Source of the DNA: JABAAE01 sp905480545
GTDB lineage: Bacteria; Planctomycetota; Planctomycetia; Pirellulales; Pirellulaceae
Length of the DNA: 64,000 bases
Direction: 5' to 3'
Assembly: GCA_943788025.1 (NCBI GenBank)
Contig: CALSOR010000019.1
Location: forward strand, 28,728 to 92,727
Shown here: one piece after another, positions 55,330-64,000 of the stretch
How the letters are laid out: the number at the start of each line of letters is the position of its first letter
Position numbering within the stretch: position 1 is the stretch's first letter
Made by a program: the position numbers and the translations under genes
Notes under the pieces: generated by a model
Told to the model about the DNA's origin: nothing
What the model saw: the letters and a program-made list of their open reading frames with translations, nothing else
Database searches by the model: none

Positions 55330-55920
55330 TCAGGCCGAGATCGGTTCCTCATTATCACCCAAAGCACGCTCTAAAAAGGCTTCAATTTTCGCAAAGCTTC
55401 GGGACTCTGCGTCGCCAGCGGTCTTGTCAACGATAATTTTTAAATGCTTCATTTGTTTCGCAATTTCATCGCCTGCTATTAAATGCACACGCGATGCAAG
55501 TATCGCCGCCTCTAACACAGCATGTTTCGCACGATTAAAACCGAAAAACGCGCGACGATCTGCCGCCAAAACCGTTTCACAATTGATTTCCGTGCGTTCT
55601 TCAGAATCATTTAAGTCGACGACCTTGAACTCGAAATAGCGGCAGCAATCCTCCAGCACAAATCCATCAACTTTCTCTGCCGCAAAGGTCTCGGGAATAG
55701 GGTCAAATTTTCGAAGAACACCGTCAACAAAAATCGAAACGTCGTCGGTGACATGCAAAACGCCATATCCAGTTCGCTTCAAATTTTTATAGGTCGTCGA
55801 CGTCTGAAACGGCCTTAGTAAAAAATGTGAAACCGTTTGGTCTTCGATCATCGGTCCCATTGGCGAAATATTGGGCGTTCCATTTTCGTTGGTTGTAACA
55901 ACGATCCCCTCCAAAATCAT
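55330..55920 (-). CDS. DUF447 family protein (H4MPT-linked flavin-reductase-like)
   Basis: 196 residues with ILEGIVVTTNENGTPNISPM and the LRPFQTSTTYKNLKRTGYGV block, a split-barrel flavin-binding-like fold. DUF447 is found in methanogens, methylotrophs and planctomycetes with tetrahydromethanopterin genes. A role in that cofactor's synthesis or use is inferred from this. Its ATG overlaps the pabA stop (ATGA). Confidence 0.85.
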   Translation of the reverse strand: MILEGIVVTTNENGTPNISPMGPMIEDQTVSHFLLRPFQTSTTYKNLKRTGYGVLHVTDDVSIFVDGVLRKFDPIPETFAAEKVDGFVLEDCCRYFEFKVVDLNDSEERTEINCETVLAADRRAFFGFNRAKHAVLEAAILASRVHLIAGDEIAKQMKHLKIIVDKTAGDAESRSFAKIEAFLERALGDNEEPISA

Positions 55921-56609
55921 TTTGATCTTTCCCCCACGTAAGATTCGGATTTCAATGTCAATTGCCCAGCTGACTTCGAAGCCGATTTTGACTCCGATTG
56001 AAATAACTCCAGGCCGGATGGAACGGCGTTTTCATGAGATGGCGGACACAGTCTTAAGAAGTTTTGCAACATTTGAAAACCAAATGGAGTCAAGATCGAT
56101 TCCGGATGGAACTGTAGTCCAAATAGCTTCTTCTCATCATTTGCTATCGCCATAATCGTTTCATCCGCAGCTTCGGCTATGATGTCAAAGCCAGCCGGCA
56201 GCGAACCACGTTCAATCACCAACGAATGGTAGCGACACGCATCAAATTTCTTTGGCACATCCTGAAATAGCGAATGACCAAAATGAGTCAGCGTGCTTTG
56301 GCGACCATGAAAGGGTTCATTTGCTTTCACAATTTTGCCGCCCAACGAATGTGCAATCGCTTGATGCCCCAAACAAATCCCCAAGATCGGCACCCGAGCC
56401 TGAAACTGCTTGACTACTTCGCAGGAAATACCGGCTTCGTTCGGTGAACATGGGCCGGGTGAAATCACAATCGCGACGGGGTTCAAGTTTTCAATTTCAG
56501 CGATCGACATCGCGTCGTTTCGTACCACTTTGGTTTCCATGCCCAATCGCCGAAAATAGCGAGCGACATTGGACGCGAAGCTGTCGTAATTATCAATTAG
56601 AAGCAACAT
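55917..56609 (-). CDS. pabA: Aminodeoxychorismate/anthranilate synthase glutamine amidotransferase subunit
   Basis: 230 residues, class I glutamine amidotransferase: MLLLIDNYDSFASNVARYFR, IVISPGPCSPNEAG, nucleophile Cys in GICLGHQAIAHSLGG, and His/Glu in LQFHPESILTP. It supplies ammonia to the adjacent PabB. The cluster points to p-aminobenzoate rather than tryptophan, since no trp gene is nearby. A Ser-rich 30-residue tail is extra to the family. Confidence 0.92.
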   Translation of the reverse strand: MLLLIDNYDSFASNVARYFRRLGMETKVVRNDAMSIAEIENLNPVAIVISPGPCSPNEAGISCEVVKQFQARVPILGICLGHQAIAHSLGGKIVKANEPFHGRQSTLTHFGHSLFQDVPKKFDACRYHSLVIERGSLPAGFDIIAEAADETIMAIANDEKKLFGLQFHPESILTPFGFQMLQNFLRLCPPSHENAVPSGLELFQSESKSASKSAGQLTLKSESYVGERSK

Positions 56610-56636
56610 TGTCGTTATCGAACTGTCCGAAACATC

Positions 56637-58067
56637 TTAGAAAATCGCCCGAACCATACCGTGAGCTTTGTGAACGGTTTCCTCGTATTCTGAGAGAGGA
56701 TCTGACTGCGACACGATACCACCTCCAACGGGAATTTGACACCAACCCCGTCCTGCTGAAATCGTACGAATCAATATATTTTGATCAATCGCACCATCAA
56801 AGCTAAAGTAACCGACACTGCCACAATAAGCGCCGCGAGCAACTCCTTCGATTTCGGCGATGATTTCCATCGCCCGGACTTTCGGAGCACCGGTAATCGA
56901 TCCACCCGGAAAAATCGCCGAAAAGATTTTCGTAAAACGATGCTCGCAATTGATATGACCTCGAATCACCGATACCAAGTGTTGAACAAACTGATACTCT
57001 TCCAACCCGCATAACTGACTAACGTGGATCGAATCATCTTCACAAATTTTTGACAAATCGTTGCGGAGCAAGTCGACGATCATCACGTTCTCTGCCCGGT
57101 CTTTTTCACTGGTGATCAGGCCTTCGGCCAGGAACAGGTTGGCTTCGGGATAACAGGATCTCTGTCGCGTTCCCTTGATTGGTCGTGTCTCCAGGTGATT
57201 TTCCCGATCGACTGACAGCAATCGTTCCGGCGACGAACTGAGTATCTGAAATTCACCCAGATCTAAGAAAACAGAAAACGTTGCCGCGTTTTGTTCACGA
57301 AGCTTCTGATAGAGCGTCAGCGAATCAAACTCTTGCTTCGCAAGGAGTCGCTGTGACAAATTGACTTGAAAAATATCGCCTTCGTAGATGTAATCGATGC
57401 CACGCTGTACGGCGGCCACAAATTCAGACTTGGAAAAATTGCTGGTCAGCTTGGATGATATAGCAGACTTTTTTTGCGGGACTAAATTGGAGGCGGCAAG
57501 CGAGTTTATTCGCGTCGGGATCCGTTGGATCATCCGCGTGCTGGTCAGCAAATCTCTAAATTCGGCAAGCCGTTGTTCCGCACGAACCCGGCGTTTTGCT
57601 GGTTCAATCTCTGGGAAACCTTGAGAGATCAGCCACGTCCGATTTCTGACATGATCAAAAGAAATAACCACATCATAAAATCCGACAAACAGGTCCGGCA
57701 TTTCGAATTCGTCCGTGGCCAACGGAATACTCTCGAAACACCGTTTCAAATCATACGAACAGAAATTAACCGCTCCCCCTTGAAAGCTGGGCAGATTCTC
57801 GACGGTCGGTGTGACGAACTTTTCCAATTCCCTATCGACTTTGTGTAAGTCATCGATCTGCCCAACAGGTGATTTCAGCACCTGAAAGGGATCAGCCGCA
57901 ACATAAGAGGCCTGACCCAATTGGTGATGACGCGCAGAACTGTCCAAAAAAACCGCGTGGGGTAAATGCGAAAGTTTCTCCAGCGCCGCGAACGGAGAAA
58001 TCGCATGCGTGATTTCTTCGACCAATGTGAGATTAGCGTCTGACGATTGCATTGCACGATCAATCAC
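56637..58067 (-). CDS. pabB: Aminodeoxychorismate synthase component I
   Basis: 476 residues of chorismate-binding fold: DIFQVNLSQRLLAKQEFDSL, the PabB-specific lysine in RPIKGTRQR, ENVMIVDLLRNDLSKICEDD, and FPGGSITGAPKVRAMEII. With PabA it makes 4-amino-4-deoxychorismate, the precursor of pABA for folate and H4MPT. The GTG at 58067 has GAAGG seven bases upstream and overlaps the preceding stop; an ATG lies at 58052. No separate lyase (pabC) is seen here. Confidence 0.93.
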   Translation of the reverse strand: MIDRAMQSSDANLTLVEEITHAISPFAALEKLSHLPHAVFLDSSARHHQLGQASYVAADPFQVLKSPVGQIDDLHKVDRELEKFVTPTVENLPSFQGGAVNFCSYDLKRCFESIPLATDEFEMPDLFVGFYDVVISFDHVRNRTWLISQGFPEIEPAKRRVRAEQRLAEFRDLLTSTRMIQRIPTRINSLAASNLVPQKKSAISSKLTSNFSKSEFVAAVQRGIDYIYEGDIFQVNLSQRLLAKQEFDSLTLYQKLREQNAATFSVFLDLGEFQILSSSPERLLSVDRENHLETRPIKGTRQRSCYPEANLFLAEGLITSEKDRAENVMIVDLLRNDLSKICEDDSIHVSQLCGLEEYQFVQHLVSVIRGHINCEHRFTKIFSAIFPGGSITGAPKVRAMEIIAEIEGVARGAYCGSVGYFSFDGAIDQNILIRTISAGRGWCQIPVGGGIVSQSDPLSEYEETVHKAHGMVRAIF

Positions 58068-59457
58068 GTTTGGACCTTCGTTTCTTCAATCGGTGCCTAT
58101 CCTCTTCCGCTTCGGTTAAATAGCCCCAATTGAGAGCTTGGTCTTGGTTGTATTCTTTGCCTAGCTGATTGGCAATCATTGCCTTGCACATTTCGTAACC
58201 CAAATAGAACGAATGTGACGGATCCAAATTTTTCAATTCCGCATCCATCATTTCATCAAAGACTTCAAACGGATCATTATCATGAAAATGTTGTTTTCCC
58301 CCAAGGACGTGAATCTCACCCGCGTCGGCGAATATTCGATAGTTTAAGTCCCTGATTTTTTTGGCCATATCACCCAACTCATCATGAGTTCGCTGGATCA
58401 ATTTGGGATCACGCAATGTGACAAGGTCCGGCTCAAGATGTTTCGGTGGAACGCCATTTTTTACGGCATGAAAAACCAACCGCCTAGCCAAATCAATTTC
58501 GCGGACGCTTGATCGCGCCCAATTGATCACTTGAGTTGTTAACACACTTCCAACGCCAACTTCCTGGCAAATCCCCAGCAACAATGTATTGACCCCAGCG
58601 GAGTCACAGTCCGTCAACTCGGTCAAGTTCCCGATTCCCATAATCATTTCGGCGTTTGGATATCGGCGTCTCGTTTCCAGATACCGCCCCAAACTTTTGG
58701 CAAATCCAAAACCGATCGGTTCCAAAATAGGATCGATTCTGTAGTTGACGTTATTTTTTTCCAATATTTCGATCGAAGTATCTAAGCCGATCAAACCGTC
58801 AAATTCATCTGGAATGACGACGACTTCAATACCCCATTCACCGGCAAATTGAACGTTCGTGGAGTTCACCGAAAGAACCAATTGGGCACCCGCTTGAGCA
58901 GCAAGTAATATTTCAATCGGATTTAAACTGTCCACAGAAACCCGAATCCCCTCGTCCACAATCGCCCTTACCGCGTCGCCGACCTGGTGCCAAGTTCCCC
59001 CTGGATTACAACCAACATCGACAAGATCTGCACCATCTGCGGACAGACGTTTCGCCCGGGTGACAATCTCTGCGATGGAAAGATTTGGCGCGTGATTGAT
59101 CTCGGCTATGATCTCAATATCGTATTCGCCGTACTCCGCTGGGCGTTTGTGAGTCAGCCCAAAATGTTCACCAAGTCGACGCAGATCGCGAGGCCCGGAC
59201 TCGACCAATATCTGAATCGTTGATTGCAATTCTTCGAGTTCATCACAGTACCCCGGCACGATCACGCGATCCGTGCCACTGGGCACATGAATCTTTCTGG
59301 CAATCCAGCTGGGCGTCATCAATGCCGCAACGGATATGGGTAGGACTTCGATGGTTGCGATGAAGCCAATCTGGGCTTCCAATCGAGCAACCTCGTCTCG
59401 CAAGGCCTTTTCAGCCAGCCTCCCCGTGACAAAATGAATCCTCTCAGCGTTTTGCAT
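58060..59457 (-). CDS. Dihydropteroate-synthase-like protein (H4MPT-associated)
   Basis: 465 residues. The C-terminal two thirds is a pterin-binding barrel (EINHAPNLSIAEIVTRAKRL, GADLVDVGCNPGGTWHQVGD, IRVSVDSLNPIEILLAAQAG). The N-terminal 130 residues form the extra domain found in archaeal and methylotroph homologues (VPGYCDELEELQ). The classical DHPS sulfonamide/pABA pocket is not obvious. It may act on the ribofuranosylaminobenzene intermediate in H4MPT synthesis, which is inference from the neighbours. It starts the pab/DUF447 operon. Confidence 0.85.
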   Translation of the reverse strand: MQNAERIHFVTGRLAEKALRDEVARLEAQIGFIATIEVLPISVAALMTPSWIARKIHVPSGTDRVIVPGYCDELEELQSTIQILVESGPRDLRRLGEHFGLTHKRPAEYGEYDIEIIAEINHAPNLSIAEIVTRAKRLSADGADLVDVGCNPGGTWHQVGDAVRAIVDEGIRVSVDSLNPIEILLAAQAGAQLVLSVNSTNVQFAGEWGIEVVVIPDEFDGLIGLDTSIEILEKNNVNYRIDPILEPIGFGFAKSLGRYLETRRRYPNAEMIMGIGNLTELTDCDSAGVNTLLLGICQEVGVGSVLTTQVINWARSSVREIDLARRLVFHAVKNGVPPKHLEPDLVTLRDPKLIQRTHDELGDMAKKIRDLNYRIFADAGEIHVLGGKQHFHDNDPFEVFDEMMDAELKNLDPSHSFYLGYEMCKAMIANQLGKEYNQDQALNWGYLTEAEEDRHRLKKRRSKRD

Positions 59458-59697
59458 AGATCAGAACGAGACTCGACTAGTAGTTTTAAAATGCTTTATG
59501 CATGCTGAATCATCCAGCATGGATGTTGTTGACTCTGATTTTCTTATGTTGTCGTGAACGCAATTACGACGTTGGACAAGACGCGATCAAAAAAATTGAT
59601 TTGTAATCCACTATCGCCCAAAGCAACCCATCAACGTCTAGAATAGCAGTATCTGGGTTTTAATAGCAGGCACGACGATTTTACGGCGTTTTTAAAC

Positions 59698-60849
59698 ATG
59701 CGTTTTTTTGCAACATCTATCGATGAACAAGCTTTCTATCAAATCGACATTACCGATGGAGTGTCGAGAAAATTAGAGGTCGCAGGGCACCAATACGAAG
59801 CGGGACTGCAACACTCGCTTGACCCAAAGCACTACATTTTCCCTGGTTTTATTGATTTGCAGGTCAATGGTTATCGTGGCGTCGACATGTCGGATCCCAA
59901 ACTAGATGCGGAAACGATCGACCAGTTTTGTCGTGAAATGGCACTGATGGGTGTGACTGGATTCCTCCCAACGATTACAACCAATGGTCAAAATAAACTG
60001 CTTTGTTCTTTAAAGAATCTTGCCCAGTTAACCACGCAATCTGCGTTATTTCGATCCATGAGTTTGGGCATCCATTTGGAAGGTCCCTACATTTCGCCAG
60101 ACGATGGACCACGAGGTGCTCACCCAAAATCATTTTGCCGCCCACCTGAAATCTCAGAATTCAGGATGCTCCAAGATGCGGCTGATGGCCAAATTCGTGT
60201 TTTGACACTGTCGCCAGAATACGACCAGGCTGCTGATTTCATTCGACAAATCTCCGACGAAATCGTCGTTTCCATTGGACATACGGCAGCGACGCCTGAT
60301 CAAATTCGCAACGCCGTTGATGCTGGCGCACGCATGTCCACCCATTTGGGAAACGGAATGCATCCTAACATTTCGCGACATCCGAATTATCTTTGGGAAC
60401 AATTGGCCGCTGATGAATTGTTCGGCGGTATGATCGCCGACGGTGTGCATTTACCTGCTGCCGTCCTGAAGTCTTTTGTTCGTGCAAAGACCCTAGACAA
60501 GTGCTTCTTGGTCAGCGACACGACATCATTGTCCGGAATGCCCGTTGGACTGTATGAAAACTCGGTCTTGGGTGATGTAGAAGTAACCGACGATGAACGA
60601 TTGGTCGTTGCCGGTCAGAGAATCTTGAACGCGGGGGCTTATAAGCCATTGAAAGCAGGCATCCCGATTATTTCACGAGCAGCAGGTTTAGACTTTTCCC
60701 AAGCCGTGAAATTGGCTTGTGATAATCCACTTGCCGCCATTCACCAAACCGCCAATCCGTCCAACTACGTGATCATTTCTAAATCAATGGAGAACGAGAT
60801 TGAGATCAAGGCGACCCTAATCAACGAACAAATGGTCAATATTCGATAA
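59698..60849 (+). CDS. nagA: N-acetylglucosamine-6-phosphate deacetylase-like amidohydrolase
   Basis: 383 residues with IFPGFIDLQVNGYRGVDMSD, the metal-binding Glu in GIHLEGPYISP, histidines in VSIGHTAATPDQ and RMSTHLGNGMHPN, and the catalytic Asp in FLVSDTTSLSGMP. NagA removes acetate from GlcNAc-6-P in amino-sugar use. nagB is not nearby, so the exact substrate is not fixed. It is divergent from the H4MPT operon. Confidence 0.85.
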   Translation: MRFFATSIDEQAFYQIDITDGVSRKLEVAGHQYEAGLQHSLDPKHYIFPGFIDLQVNGYRGVDMSDPKLDAETIDQFCREMALMGVTGFLPTITTNGQNKLLCSLKNLAQLTTQSALFRSMSLGIHLEGPYISPDDGPRGAHPKSFCRPPEISEFRMLQDAADGQIRVLTLSPEYDQAADFIRQISDEIVVSIGHTAATPDQIRNAVDAGARMSTHLGNGMHPNISRHPNYLWEQLAADELFGGMIADGVHLPAAVLKSFVRAKTLDKCFLVSDTTSLSGMPVGLYENSVLGDVEVTDDERLVVAGQRILNAGAYKPLKAGIPIISRAAGLDFSQAVKLACDNPLAAIHQTANPSNYVIISKSMENEIEIKATLINEQMVNIR

Positions 60850-61647
60850 ACGACACGGGGCCGAAAATGAGATTCCAAATGCGGTCAATCCGTATTTCGT
60901 GCATCAAAACGCCCGGCGACCCGATCAATGTTGGAAAACAAATTGACCGTACCGTTGGAGCAACCGCCGGCGAACAACGCTAACATCGAACCACGCCAAC
61001 ATCAAACCACGCCAACATCGAATCCAGCGAAACATTTAGCGGTCTGGTTCGCTGGTCTCACCAAGCAGGCCGCCTGTAATCGGCGACCTCCTTTTCCACT
61101 CCGAAAACTTTGGCGTAGTCGCAGCTGCGTCCAAACCAAATCCGTTTTCAATAACGACCATTTTGTTCGAACTGCGACGCGATCTAGGCCAAATTCTCGA
61201 TTTCACAATTGTCGCCTAGAGCGGTTCACATCGCGTCAGATGTTCGTTTGCGTCATACCCCACGGCTTGGACATTTGAAAACTGAATGCTTTAGAGGTGT
61301 GGCAACGCTTCCGTGATCACCCCTCTGGGCAATGGGCAGTTTTTAGAAATGCGTTGCAAGCTGGTTTCACTCGAACGTATCGAAACCGACCTGACTAAAG
61401 CAGGAGGAACCCGGCGGTAAGTTTCAGCAGAATGAAACGTCAGAAAGGCCGAATTGGGTGCTGGACAACTTAAATTGCCAGATGCCCCAACCAAGAAAAA
61501 GAGAATACCCAACTCTCTTTTCACCACATGGTGGCAACTAGAGATCATTGGGTAAAAAACCTTTTATTGAAACACAATCCAGAAACACGATGCCAATGCA
61601 CCAGATTCGGCCGCTCGGACCGTTTGCATGATTGCGGCCCTTAGACC
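60850..61647. other. Intergenic space with a 16-bp tandem repeat
   Basis: About 800 bases between nagA and the PEP-CTERM gene. A 16-bp unit AACATCGAACCACGCC occurs three times in a row at 60982-61029 (with small changes). A weak AT-rich hairpin (AAAGAGA-N9-TCTCTTT, 61498-61520) could end the PEP-CTERM transcript. Two frames of 85-116 codons have no support and are not called. Confidence 0.6.
60982..61029. repeat. 16-bp tandem repeat, three copies
   Basis: AACATCGAACCACGCC, AACATCAAACCACGCC and AACATCGAATCCAGCG follow each other exactly. It is one of several unrelated short intergenic tandem repeats in this window. Confidence 0.85.
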
Positions 61648-62462
61648 TTATTTAATGCTGCTTTCCACTTCCATCTGCTCATCTTCTGCAGCTGCTTCTC
61701 GTTTCTTCGCCAAACGTCTCCGATATGCGAAAAAGCCAAACAGTGGAATGATTGCAAGTGCAGTCGCTGGTTCAGGAACCCCCGTCAAAAGATCAGTTCC
61801 TATTCGATTCTCGGTAAAACTAAGGGCGCCAAAGATGTAGTCAACCGCCACAGCACCTCCAGCATCAAACTCAAACTCCACGGTATCTACGTCCTGACCC
61901 CAGGTTCAAAAACCGTCCATCGTACTCAATATCGAACGCGTTATTGCCAGTTTTCATTTTATCCAAACTAACGCTTACTTGTTCCGTCCCATTAAAAGTC
62001 AGGTTGAGCGTAAGAGCTGAGCCGGCTGTCGCATCCCCTCTTAAATTAAGATTGAGCCATTGGCCGTTCGTAACAAAATCTTGTTCGAGGGCGTTTGTGT
62101 TGTAAGAAAGTTTCACATTTGCGGATGCTGCAGTACCGGTGGAAACAGCCAATTTCTCCATTCCCTTGCAAACGAAACTGGCTAAAATCATACGCTCCGG
62201 TGTGGGGTCCAAATCCGACCGTCCGTGTCCCACCTGCTATTCGGTTTGTGGCGCCCCCTGTCGTCCAGTCTGCCCTGCCTTTCGCCAAGAGAACGGTGCC
62301 ATCACCATTGATATTAAAAAAATCGTTTTCAGAGAAAATAACATTACCATCTTCTTTTACGTTGAAACGATCAATGATAATATCCCCGTAACACGCTTGC
62401 GAACCACAAAGGAAAATTGTGAAAAATGCTGATATTACGATATCTCTGTGCTTAAATCTCAT
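61648..62462 (-). pseudogene. PEP-CTERM sorted protein gene with two +1 frameshifts
   Basis: The gene starts at the ATG 62462 with a signal peptide (IVISAFFTIFLCGSQACYG) and ends with a PEP-CTERM anchor (VPEPATALAIIPLFGFFAYR plus a basic tail). In between the frame is broken twice. After SQFRLQG the frame moves by one base at a CCC run (62163-62165), and after GRFLNLG it moves by one base at a CCCC run (61898-61901). Removing one base at each place gives a continuous secreted protein of about 270 residues. Either the gene is dead or the G-runs hold sequencing errors. It lies next to a transposase gene. Confidence 0.8.
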
Positions 62463-62676
62463 GTGCCAGGGGCCATTACTATAGTTAGTGCCTGTCCCGA
62501 AAGTGCTGTTACTTTGCAAATTCGGCTTGGATGCGGTGTTGGGAGTTCGTGAAGATTTGTATTTTTTGCCGTTGAGACCGATGCGGTGTGGGACCGAGCG
62601 GGACTGAGGCGGCGATTCAGTTTGGTCAGCGCGTATTTCTCCCGCCTTACTTGCTGTTTTCGAAGCTTTTTGGTGG

Positions 62677-63999
62677 TTAAGCTGCTTTGCGATGGCTTCG
62701 GCCTGCCGCTGCTTCGGCATTTTCCTTGGCGATCAACATCCGGCCAAGCGTCAGGAGGTTGCGGCCCAGAATGGCAAGCTGAAGGTAACGCTCAAACCCT
62801 GCTTCGGATCGGTCGCGACAGCGTTTCATTGCGTTGCCACTCTGCAAAGCTCCGATCGCTGATTCAACTCCCGAATGATTTTGTTGAGCAGCCAGGAATT
62901 CTTCATCTGCAGCGGCCAACTGTGCGACCGATTGTTGTGCACCAGGCTTGGGCAGACACAGGTGCGGCACAAGCTCAGAAAGCTCCGTCTGATTCCCCGC
63001 AGAATGAAAACCGCGATCCAAAGATAAACGCTGCACTCCGTTGCGATATTCTTTTTGCAGCGACATCGTTTCCCGAACTGCCACATCTTTATCGCCTTCA
63101 TCGCGATTCATCAGCACGCCGCGAACAATGAAACCCGCCGCGTCTTCAAACACCAACACTTGCCGCCCAAACTGAATCGGATGACCAGCTTTGCCCCGTT
63201 TGTACAGCTGCGTATGCGGTTCGAAAATGCTGAACAACTTTTCTGTGTTGGCAACCGTTTCGCCTTGGATCACACGGCGTTTTGCCGTGTCGGCCACACG
63301 CTCGGTGCGCACGATGAAAGCTTGCAGAGAGTTGGGGCCAAACAGGTCGGCGGGCTTCGGATGCGGTTGTCCGATGATGCCGCAAAGCTCTCGAGCTCGC
63401 TGTGTCACAATCACTGCTTTTTGAAGTAATTCACGGTAAAGTGGCTTCATTCGGTCTTTGTAACGCGGACCTTTCTTCGCCGAGATGCGGTTAATTGCAC
63501 GGTTCAGTTTCTTCACTTTCTTTAACAGGTGAGTGTGCTGACGCCATCCAGAAACACCATGTGAATCGGCCAGCTTGACCGACAACGAAATGATCTTTCG
63601 AAGACCGTCGAACAACAGCGAACTTTCCGTCGGATAATGAATACAAGTTTCCATCACAAACGAATCGGCACGAACTTTTTCAATGGCCTCTGGCTCAAGC
63701 ACGTGCCCTTGGCCGACGATCGCTTGGCTGATGCTGGCAATCGTCTCGGGTTTGAGCTGGCAGATATTGTTGCGAATCGTACGCCATTTGAATTCCGTTT
63801 CGTCGCAGTCACCCAACCCCATGATCGCCCGAAGCTTGCGATGGTTCTCGGCAAAGTCTTCCAGTTGATCGTAAGTGCAATCGCATCCCAATCGGACCGC
63901 TGCCAGAACACAGATATGCCAATAGTCCATACCTGTACGACCGGTGTCAGTCCGAGAGTTTGTGTTGACGTCAGTACCGATCAGCCCAAGGATTTCAGC
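62677..63999 (-). CDS. DDE-type transposase, ISNCY-like (5' end beyond the window)
   Basis: The frame is open to the right edge (first codons read AEILGLIGTDVNTNSRTDTG), so the start lies outside. The rest is 441 codons: MDYWHICVLAAVRLGCDCTY, a first catalytic Asp in VRADSFVMETCIHYPTES, the second in LSLDRGFHSAG and the Glu in SGVESAIGALQSG. The IHYPT...LL motif points to the ISNCY/IS1182-like transposases. The exact family is not fixed. The element's ends cannot be located. Its 3' side abuts the broken PEP-CTERM gene. Confidence 0.85.
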   Translation of the reverse strand, partial: AEILGLIGTDVNTNSRTDTGRTGMDYWHICVLAAVRLGCDCTYDQLEDFAENHRKLRAIMGLGDCDETEFKWRTIRNNICQLKPETIASISQAIVGQGHVLEPEAIEKVRADSFVMETCIHYPTESSLLFDGLRKIISLSVKLADSHGVSGWRQHTHLLKKVKKLNRAINRISAKKGPRYKDRMKPLYRELLQKAVIVTQRARELCGIIGQPHPKPADLFGPNSLQAFIVRTERVADTAKRRVIQGETVANTEKLFSIFEPHTQLYKRGKAGHPIQFGRQVLVFEDAAGFIVRGVLMNRDEGDKDVAVRETMSLQKEYRNGVQRLSLDRGFHSAGNQTELSELVPHLCLPKPGAQQSVAQLAAADEEFLAAQQNHSGVESAIGALQSGNAMKRCRDRSEAGFERYLQLAILGRNLLTLGRMLIAKENAEAAAGRSHRKAA

Positions 64000-64000
64000 C

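Noticed and set aside
60928..61548. Two frames (plus 60928-61278, minus 61291-61548)
   Set aside because: No ribosome-binding site, no recognisable motif and skewed composition; treated as non-coding.
62586..63131. 181-codon plus-strand frame
   Set aside because: It lies opposite the transposase gene and reads as a shadow of its GC-rich codons.

Overview
The window looks like a chromosomal segment of a planctomycete, probably Pirellulaceae-like. The evidence is lineage-typical content: a Tat-exported DUF1501 protein, a PEP-CTERM protein, the MoxR/DUF58/BatA/DUF4175 membrane operon, a GHMP-type beta-RFAP synthase beside DUF447 and a dihydropteroate-synthase-like protein (the tetrahydromethanopterin set of planctomycetes and methylotrophs), and a large RTX metalloprotease. 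No rRNA, tRNA or CRISPR array was seen. Most genes lie on the minus strand in tight operons with 1-4 nt stop/start overlaps.

Layout. (1) 1-1.06 kb: 3' part of a Gfo/Idh/MocA oxidoreductase. (2) 1.2-16.6 kb: a low-oxygen / gas-stress island with cydAB, a protoglobin gene cut by an IS3-family element, three universal stress proteins, an APH-kinase/P-loop fusion, two cytochrome c'-like CxxCH proteins, a PP2C phosphatase, a truncated haemoglobin with an internal amber codon, a sigma-54-dependent response regulator, two overlapping CBS-domain genes and a small membrane protein. Six sigma-54 (-24/-12) promoter matches stand in front of its transcription units. A GTGCG-N4-(C/T)GCAC palindrome lies upstream of two of these promoter regions and at the protoglobin 5' end. 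(3) 16.6-35.6 kb: a minus-strand operon reading MoxR, DUF58, BatA-like, VWA, DUF4175-like, small ORF, coiled-coil, TPR-like, NPCBM-like, active DegP-like protease, then two protease homologues that have lost catalytic residues. (4) 35.7-39.2 kb: rpsB-tsf-pyrH-frr with a clear terminator after tsf and a repeat-filled rpsB-tsf spacer. (5) 39.4-44.9 kb: a CinA-like/nucleotidyltransferase fusion, tsaE, a NarL-type regulator, an enolase-superfamily enzyme and DUF1501. (6) 45.4-52.9 kb: rsmE, ITPase, a DCC thiol protein, an RTX metzincin, sthA and dapA. (7) 53.2-59.5 kb: pdxJ followed by the pABA/H4MPT cluster. (8) 59.7-64 kb: nagA-like, a twice-frameshifted PEP-CTERM gene and a DDE transposase running off the end.

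The most interesting system is the island in (2). Its parts resemble the mycobacterial DosR dormancy set (Usp, CBS, APH/ATPase fusion, haem proteins, alternative oxidase), but the promoters visible in the sequence suggest sigma-54 control by the response regulator encoded inside it. Both of its globin genes are broken, by different lesions.

All function calls come from reading motifs in the translations and from family knowledge. No database search or computation was run.
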